From Phoronis australis (lineage: Eukaryota > Phoronida > Phoronidae), in the NCBI GenBank assembly GCA_002633005.1, contig NMRA01000207.1, forward strand, positions 583,470 to 642,827: DNA of 59,358 bases, in the 5' to 3' direction. The position numbers and the translations under genes were made by a program. The notes beneath the pieces were generated by a model. It saw only the letters and a program-made list of their open reading frames with translations, was not told the DNA's origin and searched no databases. This document shows, in pieces, positions 23,974 through 37,832 of the stretch (position 1 is the stretch's first letter; each line of letters begins with the position of its first letter).

Positions 23974-26610
23974 TTGCGGGCATATGTAAGCTTATGTACC
24001 TTAAGAAAGGCTTACATTCAAATCAAGATTGCTTTCTCGCCCGCAGCTGGCCGCATATAAGGTAAAACACTCAAAAACAGTTGATTTCCCATTTAAAAAT
24101 AATTATTTTACAGTCAGAACAAAAAATAGTTACAACAATATAAAATTGTAATTGTTGATGATGCGTGTGCAACCTAAATACATGTATGTGACTCGGCGTC
24201 CTACATTCCCATCTCAGCAGTGAGAGGTCGTGGTGCATGGGAGACCGACTACAAACTTTTAAGAACGGCCCTAGAATATGCTGCTGCGCGCACAGGCATT
24301 CTTTTTATTACATGCTGCGTTGCGTTCCCAATACCACACGAGTCTGGGACAACTCGCGCCTAGTACAAACGGTACATCGATTAATTAGTGCTGGCTGGCC
24401 ACCTACCTATTTTTGACGACGCGGGCTCAAACAGCAGAATCGTAGCAAAGACTCGTACCATCACGAGAAACACTGAAAAGAAATGACCACGTGTTGAGAT
24501 TTCTCGAATGTCCAAGAGATTTCTGCTGCAGGTGAAGAGTCCTAGAAGACACTGCAGTCAGCAGTCCAGCTCTGGCTTTCCGACAACCGGGCTCGCTTCA
24601 CTTTGTTACAGTATTAGTCAACATTGCAAACTTCAACAGAGCAGCAAATGGGTGGTCAACAGACGGTTAAAAAATCATGGCTGTCCGCTTAGCAAATTAA
24701 GTTTCAAAAGACTACGGGCATTATTTTCAGTTTGCGGTCTGCCTCCCGATAGTCACGTTTCAGCACATTACCATAGGTGTCTGTCGGCGCCTTCGGCAAC
24801 ACGCGATTTTGACAGTCACGTGACTTTCTGATCTGCTTGAAATTTGCACATAAGCAGATACGAAACAGTGCCGATGTATAATCTGAAGGTACGAAAATAC
24901 CCGAGGAGTCCCGGATGACCCCTGTCCGGCTAACAAACGCTTCCTCGTCTATCGACAGCGAAATTCCAGGGTCAGGGCCCTGTCTGTACTCGGAACTAGC
25001 CTGACTGGAAAACCGACCAACTGCATGGCACACTTTGACTTAAAAATACAATTTGTTCCTCGACTAATGAGACATGATTGATAAAAGTTCTATAATCACC
25101 CTTATTGCTTGCAAAAAAAAACAAAAATCCAACTAGGACTTTTCAAACAAAATCAGTTTCGTGACATTCCATACGTGGATAAGATGCAATTTCCATTACA
25201 AGAACAAGTCACAGACAACGCGTGCATGCGCCATTTCCGAATTCACAATGCATGGCCTGGCCTAGCCAGCCTGCTAGTTGCATGAAGACTATCGTCAAAG
25301 TACAACTAGGTAGCGACTGTGGGTTGAGCTCCGACGGACCACGAAATTGTACACAGCCTGGGAAGTTCTGCTCGTCACCTCGCCGTCAAACTTGTATCAA
25401 CATGTAGAGCTAAAGACCGGCGGGAGTGCATGCAAAATCTGGGAGTCAACCGACGCTCACCTTGCCCGTTGCAGTCGTTTAAGTGAAAAAAAAACAATGT
25501 AATAAACGCCATTTTCTTGCGTAATTATCCGCCGTTTGCAACAATGAAAAGTATGTCGTCTTTTTGAAAACAGTACACTTATGTCACGCGCCCCCGACAT
25601 TTCCTAAATTCTTGCGACATCACTTGGGAGATGACATCTTCACAGCAGCAAAATTTGTTCTGAAATTCGGTTTGCTGGAATCAAAATACTAAAAACTTTT
25701 AATGAAGTGAAACCAGTTTCGATAATTTGTTGAAAACGCTGATTGAAGAATCGGCGAAAAAAGAAACTTGCCAATAGGTGACGCAATATTGCATGGCGCC
25801 GAAAGCCGACGTATGAGATCGCTCTACAACTTCAGCAGCAGAGTATCTAGTCAGTTTTCACCCACATCGGCGCAAAGCTGTATTTAGTATACAGCTTTAT
25901 CCCATACACGCGTTGAATCAGTCGAGTGCAATACGGCCATGTAATGTGGTTCTCCTTATTCACTCCCGCATTTCTTTAAGAGTGCCCTCTCACATGGACA
26001 GTTCAAAAGGTAGGTCAATGTTGACTCGATGTCGTAAGCCCGTTCGACCATAGTTTAAAGTAATACAGTTGCAGCAGTATAAATAGCACTCAACATGCAA
26101 TCAGGCCATACACGTAACATCTGGTACAAAACTGTTAATTATATGACACTTGTGTCTCAGTTTTCAATTGCTAAATATTGTACCGTCTGCAACTCAGGCG
26201 GTAACTATATTTATTTAACTACTTTCAAATGTTACAAGTTCTATGCTTAATTACCGCTGTTTTCAACTTTCTTGTCTCTTTAAATAAGAAACCGTTACAT
26301 TTAAAACTGTTTCTTCTACAAGAAAACTTATAACACAACGCGGAAGTATATACATATATGATGTGATCCGCCATGGGAAAAGTCTGGTGAAGTACTTAAA
26401 AATCTGCCGAAAAAAATGAAAGAAACTTAGGAATTCGAAGCGTGTGGGATAAGTACAAAATGTAGCGAGAATAATGTATCTGGGGATATTACTTCATCTA
26501 CGCCACTCTCGGTGCGCTTTGTGCACTTAGCCTTGGTACAAAGTTGTATACCAAGTATTTTGACGACAGTCTTCATTCAGCTAGCTGGCTGGCTACTTTG
26601 TACTAAGTCT
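23974..26610. other. Intergenic, no supported gene
   Basis: A frame at about 24,740-25,010 (minus) is bounded by AG and GT signals but its phases disagree with the local family and it shows no domain. Nothing else stands out. Confidence 0.3.
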
Positions 26611-26750
26611 AGGGTTGGCCAACCCCAATTGCTACGAAGCATTTTCTTGAGTCGCTGATGGTTTTGATGATTTTGCTGGTAACGGAAATAGAATCCTATC
26701 GTAGAAAGGAATATTGTGACACCGATTTTTTTAGAATAATCGGCCTAGTT
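26611..26750. repeat. Duplicated segment, copy 2
   Basis: Counterpart of 20,192-20,325. Similarity starts at AGGGTTGGCCAACCCC and runs about 135 bp. The neighbouring putative signal exon seen at copy 1 is not conserved here. Confidence 0.55.
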
Positions 26751-29700
26751 CGAGTTTCGCTTTTACGTAATTGGCAGTACGAAATACAACTTTACGTTTC
26801 GAGTATAAGTCTTTCAGTCGAGTGCAGACCTGGTGGCAACAACTATAACCACTAAACACATATTACGTGATGCTAACTTCTTTATAGATTATGAGACTAG
26901 AGAAGAGAAGACGAAATATGTGTTCAGCTTCAAGATTAGCAGGCTTGCTTTGTGAATGTACATGTAGAATTCATTTTGCGTGGCTTTAAAACAATATTCA
27001 TTTGTATCGCACTGCAAAGAAACGAGTCAATTCGAAGTCTTGGCTTTCTTTCCATACAAACACACTAGATCTGGCTTCCAGCTAAGAAAGCAGACACTGG
27101 GGGTACTGTACATACCATTTTTTTTACGCCATGCATTTTGCATTTCCGTTCGTTTCCTTGAATGGTATAATCATCGTCAATACCTATACCATGTACTTCT
27201 CAGGCACGCAGTGAATGAAATGCCGCTTCTCTCGCATTTCACACACGTATGTCCACGTGCTTCCGTCACGAAATCGTGGTTTTCAAGCAAAAATTGTTTT
27301 TCTTCACTAACACTTAGAGATACCTTTCTTCAAAAGCAATCCTATCCTTTTAAAATAAACCTTGTTTCGATTTCCTCTTATTAGATTTCCAGTTTCCTCT
27401 TTTTTTCTCTTGTTTGATCATTAGTTTGACTTTATTTGTGCAGAAATGCTTACTTTTATTAAATTTTATAACACAAAAAATTATCAGACAAGCTTATATA
27501 TTTGTGGAATTATACATCACCTGGAAAATTACCTCTTTTTTGTCATTTTTCGTTCCAAGCTCTGAACCTCAGCTTAGCGCAAACAATTGCTTTGGGTTTT
27601 GGTTTACCGCGACACTTTCTACATGGTGAGTAAGATAAAACTGATACTGGTATTACCAGTTTTAACTTAGATTTACTATTGGATGCTTTTCTTGATTCCT
27701 GATATTTTCTCACCCAAATGTCTGCGGTTTGTCTACAAGGTGGTCATAGAGAGGCAGATATTAGTAGACACACTTTTGGCTGTCAAAGGTCACCATAAAG
27801 CTCCTGTGTAAATTATGTATACTTTGTTCAGTGATGTTTTACTGCTTAGACAATTCATATCCTGCATTTAGACATCTTGAATTGGAGAATGATGGTGTTG
27901 AGCATTACTGTTATTTTGAATGGCTGCCTTGTTGGTTAAGTAGTTTTGCTTGTAAGGTGTGTATATAAGTCATTGCAAATTCTATGAAGTTTTATACCGG
28001 AAAATGTTGTAACTTTTGATTTGGGGCCATGGCCAAGCAATCTGGAAATCATGTCTTTGTTAAAAGGATATTAAACCCTGTTTTGATAATTCCGTCCAAT
28101 CTTCATTCTGTCACCTGCTGATGCATCATCGGCGTCAATCACGAAAGACAAAAGCAGGAAGCAACCAAAAACTTGTACCCCTATATCACAAATTAGACAT
28201 AATGATCATTTGTCAGTGGTATTTTTTAACGAGTTGTGTGTAATTCGCTAGAAGCGTAGGTCACGTTTTGACCGTTTAGCAGACCTCGAAAAACCCTCAA
28301 AATTTTGAGGGTTGTCAAAGGTTACAGATCACTAATTTGTTGCAGAGATCTGGATGGGAAAGTCACTTTTAGTATCTTTTAATAGGCCAAAACCGTGTTT
28401 GGTATATTTCTGAGTAAGGATTATTTTTTAAGTCTTTGTCTCTAGTCTAGCTGTGAAATATAGTTTTGAAAAGTTCTTTCCTTGACTGTTTTTTTTTAAT
28501 TGGGGCCTGCAAGCCTAGTTATCATAAAGGTAACTAATTTAAGAACGCTCTAGGTTCTTAATGCATGTCAAAATCCTAATGGACTTTTTAAACTTTACTA
28601 AGAAATAAAAAGTTCACACTGACAGTTGTGATTATTAGTGTGGGCGATAGTATAACGTGTCAGCTTCGTTTAATCGATTTATTCTTTAAGTGAGTACGGT
28701 TATCTACGAACGACAAATAAAGTTGGTCAGACAAAAGAACCAAACAATGTTCTCAAAAGGTTAGGCCTACCCAATAGTCAATATGGCTGGCACACGGGAC
28801 TCGAACCCGCATTGACGAAACCACCCAAAGCAGCCGTTACAGTTCAACAATTAAATACTAAGCATACAATGTCCTGCAGACTATCATGAATAGACTAAAC
28901 GTAAAGCCTTAACTGAATTACATGTACTTACTGGAGTTTTCCGCGTGACCCAGCTAATAATTCCGCATCACAACATGTTGAAGACCAATATTCTAAATGA
29001 GCGCTGTAAATGACTGCTCAAGCTAAGAACCATCAAAACGGTACTCTGTTTGGTTAGATTACAATGGTAGCATATATTTAGCCAATTATTACCTAGGAGC
29101 GGGGGTATACCACAATTACAATGCACTCTGGAAACGTCCTAAGATGTATATGCAACGCCTATAGTGGACATTAAGTATCCTAAACGAAGAACTGAGGCTC
29201 TTACATTAACAGTGATGTTTGTACACTTATTGCTTTAGTTTTCTTAGAAATTGCGTTTGTCGCCAACGCACACACTGCTAAAACTACGTCACATCTATAC
29301 TCCCCTTTGTGTACAACGTCACTGGTAGAATACCTCCGTCTAAAACTTTTCAGAGGTTCATTTTCATGAGTTTTAGATATTACAATTCGACCTCAGTTTA
29401 AATCGATAATAAACGGTATTCTAATGTTAAAACAGGAACTTTTTTCACAGCTAAATTTGTTTTTCCCCTTGAATTGAAACTGGTAACAAGAAACTGCCCA
29501 GGCGACTGAACTTAACCTTCATGGTAAGCAACTACAACGTCCAGGTCTGAGTCAATGATGACCTGAGGAACAAAATGAAGCAAATTTCGGATCAGTAGGA
29601 GAACTAGCTACTCAGTTTTTAAAAGAAGTTGTGGGTTTATTGCCACCAAGCATGGAATACATTTGACACTGAAAAACAGGATACTCTTTGAATGAGTTGT

Positions 29701-30844
29701 ATCTATTGATTTATATCACCGTTACTACATAAACAACGTGACGGTAACAAAGAAAGCAACCATTTTGTGAAACGCTTTTAAAAATACCGAACTCTGTTTT
29801 ATCCTGTTGATAGTTATAAGGCAGTTGAAACACTGTGCACGATTGTCTGTAATCATGTGACCACCAAATGGGGCTATTCGACAATCTTTACATTACTAGA
29901 GGGCGCGCGTGTACTAGTGGTGATAGATTAAGCAGCCTCGATTTCGTGAGCCTTTTAAATACATGGTGAAATAGCTACGAGAGGAAGTTAGCATGACCTT
30001 ATACAAAGGTAATGTTTGTGATTATTTTAACGATTATTCCAAGCTAAAAATACTGATGCCTATTAATAGAGGTACTGGCCGATGTCGCTTATAAATTAAT
30101 ATGACTGTCATTTTTGTGAAAATTGCATTCTTGATGTGACCATACGAGTGAGGTCGTGTTTGAACATGTTATTCTTACTGCTAATACGCAAATAATGGGA
30201 CTCAGGATTTTTAATTACTCTTAAACAACAGAAAGATTATCCATCATTTTTCAAGTGACACAAGTTTTCATATTCCTCTATTAGAAGAAAAATAAAAAAT
30301 CTGAGAAACAGTTCCCTCAGCCTTAGACCAAAAGTGTGCTTGACAGACCCATGAAATTGCAATCGGTGTTTGTAATTGCTGAAAGTATCACAATTCAAAT
30401 GGCTTGAAAATGGTAACAAAGGTTTGAAGTTGGCTCAAATAACTTGCATATTTTGTAGATAAGTGATACGTTTAAAGCATTGTCATGGCTAGGAATGAAA
30501 AATAAGGACGCAGTTCTTTACAAGTCAATACTTATTGCATTATATACACCCTTGCTTTCTGGAAATAGTAATTGTAAAGTGAAATTGTAAAGCAGTTTTC
30601 ATATCATATTTTTGATAAACAAGGGCAACGTTTTTGATCCAACCGGAAGTACTTAATTATTCATGTTTCAACATTTGTTCCAGGTTCAGTGACATTTTTA
30701 AGGCCACTTCAAGCTGCAATATATACAAGCTTTGTTACTCCTTTCTCTCTGCATCGCACAATATACAAGCCAGCGGCCCTGGAGAAATTTGAATCGCAGT
30801 ATTAAGTTACCATACGAAAATGTGTCTGTGGATTGTTTGTGTGT
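26751..30844. other. Long AT-rich non-coding region
   Basis: No supported protein exon. A tRNA-like 3' half lies at 28,790-28,850 (listed separately). Confidence 0.3.
28783..28855 (-). repeat. tRNA-like fragment (T-arm), possible tRNA-derived SINE
   Basis: On the minus strand GCGGGTTCGAGTCCCGT forms a T-stem and loop with a good polymerase III B box (GGTTCGAGTCCC), followed by GTGCCAG as the 3' acceptor strand. I could not find a matching 5' acceptor (CTGGCAC) or a clear D-arm at tRNA distance, so a degenerate tRNA or SINE remnant is more likely than a working tRNA gene. Confidence 0.4.
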
Positions 30845-31167
30845 GAAGAGGAACTATATCTGACAACTACACCAGTCAGCCTCATTGGCGAGGATGCCAT
30901 TTCATAGGCAATGAGTCGTGTGTGGACAATAATGGCTTATTTCCTTTCCTGGAAGAAACATGAGGGACTGAAGCTAAAGAAGACCTAGTAACACTCAGGT
31001 CTAGTTGAGGGTCAGATTTTGGTCAAAAAGCGAGTCAAGGGATATGATGTTGCTGTGTTTACCTTCAATGATCTAATTGTGGACTTTATTGAGGCTGGAC
31101 GATGTTACATGAAGGAAAGCCACGCGCCAAAGCAGACCTTTTTAACAAGCGCTTCTATAAGCCATTG
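30845..31167 (+). pseudogene. Unidentified decayed coding fragment
   Basis: A single frame of about 107 codons reads with protein-like composition (LYLTTTPVSLIGEDAIS, SRVWTIMAYFLSWKKHEG, KGYDVAVFTFNDLIVDF) but is broken by three in-frame stops. The lack of splice signals around the stops suggests a pseudogene or retrocopy. I do not recognise the parent gene. Confidence 0.3.
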
Positions 31168-33432
31168 AAACTCGATCCCAGTGAAATGAAAACCAAAAGC
31201 ATCTGGTATAAATACCTGTCCTTTATCACTGAGTGACATTAACTTTTCCTTTCAGTCCATAATCAGTGATATCAAGGGCTGACTTTCTGAATTGAGAGGT
31301 TCAATTCCCTCAGGTTATTGTTGAAGGACTGCTTTTCACTTTGTCGAAAGGTAAAATAGATGGTAAGGCGGCTGGTTTCTGTCATTTTCTCTCACCTGTA
31401 GCAGAAAAATATTAGCAAATTATAAAAGAAAACACAAGACAAATGAAACAACTTTTGTAAGGCAAAACCTACTTGACATTCCATCTTCTTAAGACCTGAA
31501 AATATATGAAACACGCTAAAAGTGATTTAAGAATGTGTATTTTTCATGACACCTAAAATGTGTTTTTGATCTCAACAAAGAAAATTCATTCTAGGTGTCA
31601 AAATTTATTCCAAAGCAATGTTACAATTTACTGAAGAGCTCATTCATGTTAGTTCGGTAACTAATCTGGCAGTCCTGGGGGTGCATGGGGTCCGCTATAA
31701 ATTAGGGAACTCACTCATCTAGAGAATTTTATTGGACATAGCATAGTTTTGTAAAGTAACTGCTGTGAAAAAGTCACCATTGACTTCTGAGCGGCATGTC
31801 CCATACACCTCTCTTATATTGGGAGCACTCCCACCCAGGGCAACATGTGGATATGTGCTGCTAGCCTACCATCCGGGTCCTGGTGAGTTTCTGAAGAGAA
31901 ACTCTATAGTTCCACTGAATAAATCTGTTATTCCGCGAGGTAACTGGTGGGCATTACATCACTGAGCGATGTCGATAGAAACTTAATTGCTAAAAACTTA
32001 CCAAATAACGTGATTATATGTAGTCTCTCGATGGAAATGCATAGAGCACACACACAGGGCGTGAGGCTTCGGCATCCACACACTTTTTGTCACTTGGTGG
32101 ACCCTTTTGACCGCAATTCTTCACGCCTGTAATAACCTCAGTTCTTTTGGGAATTTGTAACCACCTGTCGAAGACTTACACGCAGGAAAAGGCTTAGCGC
32201 GACGTGGTATTTTGATAATTCGTCTTTTTACCAGCTGTTTATATTCAGACGGCGACACATGCGCACTGAATTCATTCCCCACTAGTACAGCAGCGACACC
32301 GCGTCGAATAGCCCCATTTAAGAAGTAACTTTTTGCTTTGAACATGATCGAACTTCTAAAAAACATAAACTGCAGTTGACTTTTGTCTTCGAATAATTGG
32401 TATCTACTATTAATACACATGTGACCCCGCCTCAGTTTTTTTTGCTTTCAGTAAAACAATAGAGATATCAGCCAACCAAGTACCATTTAAAATCATCGCT
32501 TGTGTTTTTTGATGGTTAACATCTGCAGTGGTCAAAGCAAAATAGCAATCTGAGACATCGTAATATTTTATCAATAAGGCATAACATCAGAGCAAATTTA
32601 CACACTACTATATGTTCAAAACTGTTAAACATGTCAAAAATCAAAAGGACGGCCGATAAAGAATTACCTTGCATTAAAATCCATCGAAATTGCACATTTG
32701 ACGTCTTGATAATGCATTTATGAAATTTTGAGTAGCAATGGAAAATGTAGACAACACGGTATGTTATTAATGATTTGGGGGAGTGGTGTCAACAGAGGTT
32801 GACATTATAGCCACTGGGTCAATGCTGAAGCGTTTGGAATAAGTTATGTTTCACTCATGTTTTTTGTAAGTCAACTGAACGTCGATCGATTGTGCTTGAC
32901 AAGTTTTTCTTCCGTCAGTTGGTTTCTGTGCATTATGGGTAATCCACCCACTTTTTATCAATTTTAAAAATTAGCAGTAAATTAACGGAAGTGCATGACT
33001 GTATTTTTTGAAAAATGTTTAATTTTAGTGATAACTTTCGACTGGCAAAACTCATTTGTGTTCAAAGCAGGTGAAAGTAAAGGAAACAGTATCTTTAATG
33101 TGTAGCTGAAACTCTCAACTGTGGTCGTATTCTCACACCACGTCGTGAGCTGTCAGCTCAGTAATCTTTCACGTGAGAGGGAGATAACTCAGCTTGGCTT
33201 GCGGTTGTCCTTAGACGTATACCAACCCAAAAGGCGCAAATTATTACTATTACGTGAATATATTATACATGCACAATATCATCAACGAGAACAAAAGTGT
33301 TTCTCTGACTTTCAAGGTTCTCTCTACAGTTATACTGCTCCCCAAGCAAACGCAGAGTCATATTTGTCTGCGCCAGTCACGCCCCAGTGCTCTTATCGAA
33401 GTCGATAAACATGATTTGTATATAGTAGTAGG
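31168..33432. other. 3' flank of locus B, no gene seen
   Basis: A minus-strand frame at 32,121-32,420 shows some protein-like composition but no domain, ATG context or splice support. ATTAAA-like signals on the minus strand near 33,094 and 33,022 could serve locus B polyadenylation. Confidence 0.3.
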
Positions 33433-35135
33433 TCACTTGTCGCCAACCGAGTCGGACTGCGAGTAAGAAGACCGCCCACTCTCCACAACTTTTACATTAT
33501 GACTGTGATGACTTGTGGCCCTTGCGTGTACCCTCGGTTTTATAGGTGTTTGGCTATCATTCTCTTTAGCTACGACGTCATCAGCTTTAGGACGCAATGT
33601 TTCATTAATTCCAGGTAAAACTGTCATACGAGACATCCTTTTCCATTTCACGTCGTCTTCGGATTTCCCGCGTTCAATATCAGGGCGAGATATGCGGCCC
33701 AAAACCTGCTCAGTGATAGACTGCATGGACATCCTGGAGTTCTCTTCTTGCTCTCGTTTCTTCTCCTCGGCTAAAACAGAAGCTTTTTTCCTAGCTCCCA
33801 TGATTTCCACCTGGACCCCGTCCTTCATACTTGTCAGAATGTGCTCCTGTCTCTCCCCCGTAGCTGGAAACGGTGCCAACATTTCCAGCTGCAGACGTGC
33901 TTTACACACAGCGCGGCCCCACTCTTGTAATTCTGCCGCGAGGTCGTACGCCTTTGTTAGCTCTCTCCGTTCAATATTGTCCAGTAAATTCAGAGCACGA
34001 ACGGCAATTTCGGGGTGCAGCTTGTGCGGTTGAAAGTTCTCAAAGCGTTCGTCCAGCGGAGGAGTTTCTAATCCCTGAGCGATGCTGCACAACTTGTTCA
34101 GCTTCGCGGTGTCCTTCGTTGTTTTTTCAGATTCGCCTAGAATCAGCAACGTTGCCACCATACAATCTCGAACTGTCTTTGATCGCCGGATGACATCCTT
34201 CAGCGGAGAGAAGAAAACCTTTTCGACACTCACTATCTTATTACAAGCCCTCTCAATTTTTCGCAGTATATACACCACTCTACTTGCATTCTTGAGTTCT
34301 TGTTGTAGTTTTCCATGTAGTTTTGCACCCTGTATCGTCTTAACTAGGATAAGAATTTTTGCCAGATTCAGATTGTCAACAGCTTTTGTTAAATCTTCGC
34401 TGAACCGGATAGTATTCAGTATCGCATTGGCCTCCTTTATGACATTGCACTCTAGCTCTGTCTTTTTACTAAGTGACTGGTAAAGAGTAAGGGCTTTTTC
34501 AATCTCCACGGCATTTCGTGATTCGTTGGCAAACAGTAAGTTAGTCATGAGGTGGTCATGGTCTATGTCCAAGTCGCTGTCTCGGTGCACGACACCCGCA
34601 ATATAGCCATCGGGAGCGGGAATAGCGGTTTCGGCGTCGGGCACTTCTTTTACCTTATTCATACTCGCAGTTTCGTTTGGAATGTTGGAATTTCCTTCAC
34701 TTGGCTCCAAATTTTCTTCACTGAACCGAGCCCGCCGCGAGGGTGATTCAAACTCCGAAATCATGGAAGGAGATTTCGAATTGTCTTGAATGGACCCGCC
34801 CTTGATGATTGACTTTAGCGGGAAACGCAAGTCACCCTGCAACGTGTCCGTAGAGCCCCGAAGGGTCTGTTCCGTTACTCGCCGTGCCTTATGACTACTT
34901 GATACTGACTTTTTAGTGTCTCGCCTTCGAGACATCGTACTTTTTCTAGACTTTGTTGAAACTTTTGTGTTGCTTTCTTCAGTCTTAGCCGTCCCCTCTT
35001 CGGGGATGCACGTTGATGCCACTTGTTTTTTCGTCCGTTTTAAATATATGACGACGCCGAGAGCAATACTGGCTATCAATATCGGAACACCAACACTGCC
35101 TACCACGATATACACTAGCAAGCCCACTTGTACTT
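33433..35135 (-). CDS. Locus B tail exon: transmembrane helix plus dynein-stalk-like cytoplasmic domain
   Basis: The exon begins after a strong acceptor (TTTTGTATTCCAG) in phase 1 and runs to its own stop at 33,433. It encodes a transmembrane span (residues ~3-29, GLLVYIVVGSVGVPILIASI), stop-transfer YLKRTKK, a Ser/Arg-rich linker (50-165) with many potential phosphosites, then helical hairpins and the stalk-like region (about 195-420). Aligned landmarks with locus A are CMVATLLILGE, FENFQPHKLHPEIAVRAL, ELTKAYDLAAELQEWGRAVCKA and LAPF. The NPP motif of A and C is lost here (FSPLKDVI), so this is the most divergent paralog. A charged coiled-coil-like stretch (KKREQEENSR) and a basic/Ser tail end the protein. 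The longest ORF starts at GTG; the splice acceptor is a better start. Confidence 0.8.
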
Positions 35136-37339
35136 CTGGAATACAAAACGAAAAGTTTCAGGGTTGGAATGCTCTCGTACATTGTGGTCTAGCAAATCCA
35201 CACTCGATCGCAGGAAAACAATTAGGTCAAATCTTGGAAATATAACCACCATTGACTGGTAGCAACATAACAAAGCGATTTAAATTGTTCTTGGAGCAGA
35301 GCAACTTGAATAGCAAACGGTGTGAGAACCCATGTTTAACAAAAATCCTACTTTCTGACAAGTAGTGAGGCCCGCTACGAAATCGTGAATAAAATTTGCA
35401 AGTGAATCACAAGAAAGACATGCAGTTTTTCCCATTTTGTAGTAGCAAAAACTAGTATCAAGTGTTTCTGAATTCATATTATTCTGTGACGAACAAAGCT
35501 AACATGCTCTGAATGAATTGATAACGGATTACGGATAACGGATTTAAACCATTAACATGAAGAGCTTCAACGTTCACGGCTGCATACGTTGACATGGAGT
35601 AGCTAGAACAATACAATGACGGAGACCGTATCCATTGATTACCTCGCAAAAAATTATTTTTATTTTAAGCATTTATTTCTCCATTAACGGTAGGAAATTG
35701 AGGAAGAAATGCTTGAAATATCACATTAAATGGTTGGTAACCGAATTCAAGCAATTACGACCATGGTTTGAAAAGTTTAACCAATTTGAATCTGAAGTGA
35801 GTATGCGTAACACGCTAGCAAGCACAAATATTGCTTTAGTCTTGGAAGCCCTAATTGAACGCTCATCAAGGTCAAACTGATGTCAAAAAATGTCGAAGTT
35901 AGCTATGGACATAACGTCACGATGTTGTTTAGCTGTCAATGTTGAACTCTAAGCCGAAGTGCTTTGTGCGTTTAAAAAGATTATAACGCCAACCAGATCC
36001 TGAATTAATGCCTAATAAGACGGCCACTTGCCTCGCACCCAATGCATCCATTAGACAACATGTACCGTTAAAGAATTCGCAATTCGGGGTCTACTCGTAC
36101 CAAGGCCAATAAGCGTTGTTTTCTTGAGTAGCTCATGATTTTGGCGTTCATGCTGATAATGCGGGCAATCATGCAAGTCCTATCACGGTGAGAAAAATGA
36201 TGTAACTGGTTTGATGAGCTTATGTGGCATTTTTGGCAGCTATACAGAGAAAATGCATTTTTATAATACCAGGACTGCATCATGGGTATTATTCGAATGT
36301 GATCAGAATACAACTTTCAAATTTCCAAATGCGGAAATTGGCCTCGTGATTTCGTAAAATCGCAATGACACAACACTGTTAGCTGGTAAATGTTGTCTGT
36401 AACACGTGCTGCTGGTTCGATAACGGCCGGATCAGTCAATATAGCCTACATTCTTTTAAACGCACTCGATCGATCTTGTTTTCTTCAACTCTGTCCAATT
36501 ACGAAGTAGTTTCATTCACATGGAGCGCATATTTACTCAAAGTGTCCTTAATCGCACTTTCTGATTTGTTCTATATGTTTGCCAGCTGCAGCGTCAATCA
36601 TGGCAAAAGAGCAAGACTACCTCTCATTTGTTTTCAGCATGTCGGTGCCATTACAGCAGTGTATGAATAAAGCGGATTTTTTCAAATCAAAGCGATCAAT
36701 ATATGACTTCTGATATAATTCACTTCTCAGCGTCATCTTTTGACAATTCAAAGTGAAGTGTGTACATTCACCTTTAATAGTGCATACATATATCTTTTTA
36801 CGAGCTTCCCCACAATGCACTAGAAATACGATAACAGCGCTGTAAATGATGAATTCCAGCGGAAACTTGGATTTGGGTTAGCGAACGGTAAGTTGGTTGG
36901 AATACGTTGAAGATTGTGTGTTCGTTTTCTTATTATTGTTGTTATACATATTGATACTGTCATTGAAATTAGGCTTTGAGAATTTTGAGTGCATGAAGAT
37001 TTTTATTGCAAATCCTTTACACGCGTTTCTTTAATTTTCTAAATACACGATTTCATTTTTATGAAAGATCCGCGTTAATTACTTTTTCCCTGGCGTACCT
37101 TCACTGTACATGCAGCAAATAATTATGAAGCGTTAGTAGTAGTAGTGCAATAAATGGCCCGCAACTTGGCTCTGCAGTTTACTTCAGTTGAGCAAACTTA
37201 AGTGCACCACCCCCTTTTTGTGGGTCATTGCGTTTGCTCGAAAAACAGTGGTTGCACTTGATACTGACTTCGGTTAGTTCTGTCGTGTCCGTGAGCAATG
37301 ACAACGGGATATAGTTAGTAGCTGCCTCACAGGTAGAAA
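35136..37339 (-). other. Probable intron of locus B
   Basis: No domain-bearing exon was found between the Sushi exon and the tail exon. Short frames on both strands look random. Confidence 0.35.
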
Positions 37340-37690
37340 AATCTTGCCAAAATCACGTACGTGTTCTCATTTAAAATACTCGGCAATATCTCGCGTAGTC
37401 TTGCTTTTTTAGGGATGCCGTAGTTATTGAACTCTGCCCGGGTAGTGTGCAGTAACGCTAGGGCTTTGCGAATGGCCGTGTGTAGTAAACGAGAGCACGT
37501 GATTTTGGCTCTCTAGGCTAGAATTTAGCGAGATCCCCAGCGTCACTGAACTCTACCCTGCCTTCCGTTCAGGCTAGGACCTCGCTAAAAAGCAAGACTT
37601 CGCGAGACTACGTGAGATATTACCGTGTATTTTAAATGAGAGCACATGACTTTGGCTAGATTTTAGCTAGATCCTAGCGTAGGTACCAGC
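37340..37690. repeat. Foldback MITE in the locus B intron
   Basis: The left arm (CCAAAATCACGT...TCATTTAAAATAC...GTAGTCTTGC) and the right arm (GCAAGACTTCGCGAGAC...GTATTTTAAATGAG...) are imperfect reverse complements around a ~140 bp middle. The right arm matches the insertion inside the LINE at 1,322-1,488 in reverse. Confidence 0.65.
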
Positions 37691-37832
37691 GTTAGTGAAC
37701 GCAGGCGTGGATTTTCAAGAAAACCGGAAGTCGAGGACCAATCAGGTGTCTCAACCACGGGTTGAGTCGGCGGAACCCTTGAAGTTAGCCTAATCAAGTG
37801 CAGCCATTAACAATAATTAACAATGCACGTAC

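Noticed and set aside
24704-25033. Minus-strand frame bounded by TTTTCCAG and TATG|GTAATG
   Set aside because: The phases differ at the two ends and from the local gene family, and no domain is visible.
28783-28855. Functional tRNA gene
   Set aside because: Good T-arm and B box, but no matching 5' acceptor or D-arm at tRNA distance; kept only as a tRNA-like repeat.
32121-32420. Minus-strand frame with protein-like composition
   Set aside because: No recognisable domain, no ATG context and no clear splice borders.
33515-34483. Long plus-strand frames opposite locus B
   Set aside because: Antisense shadows of the locus B tail exon.
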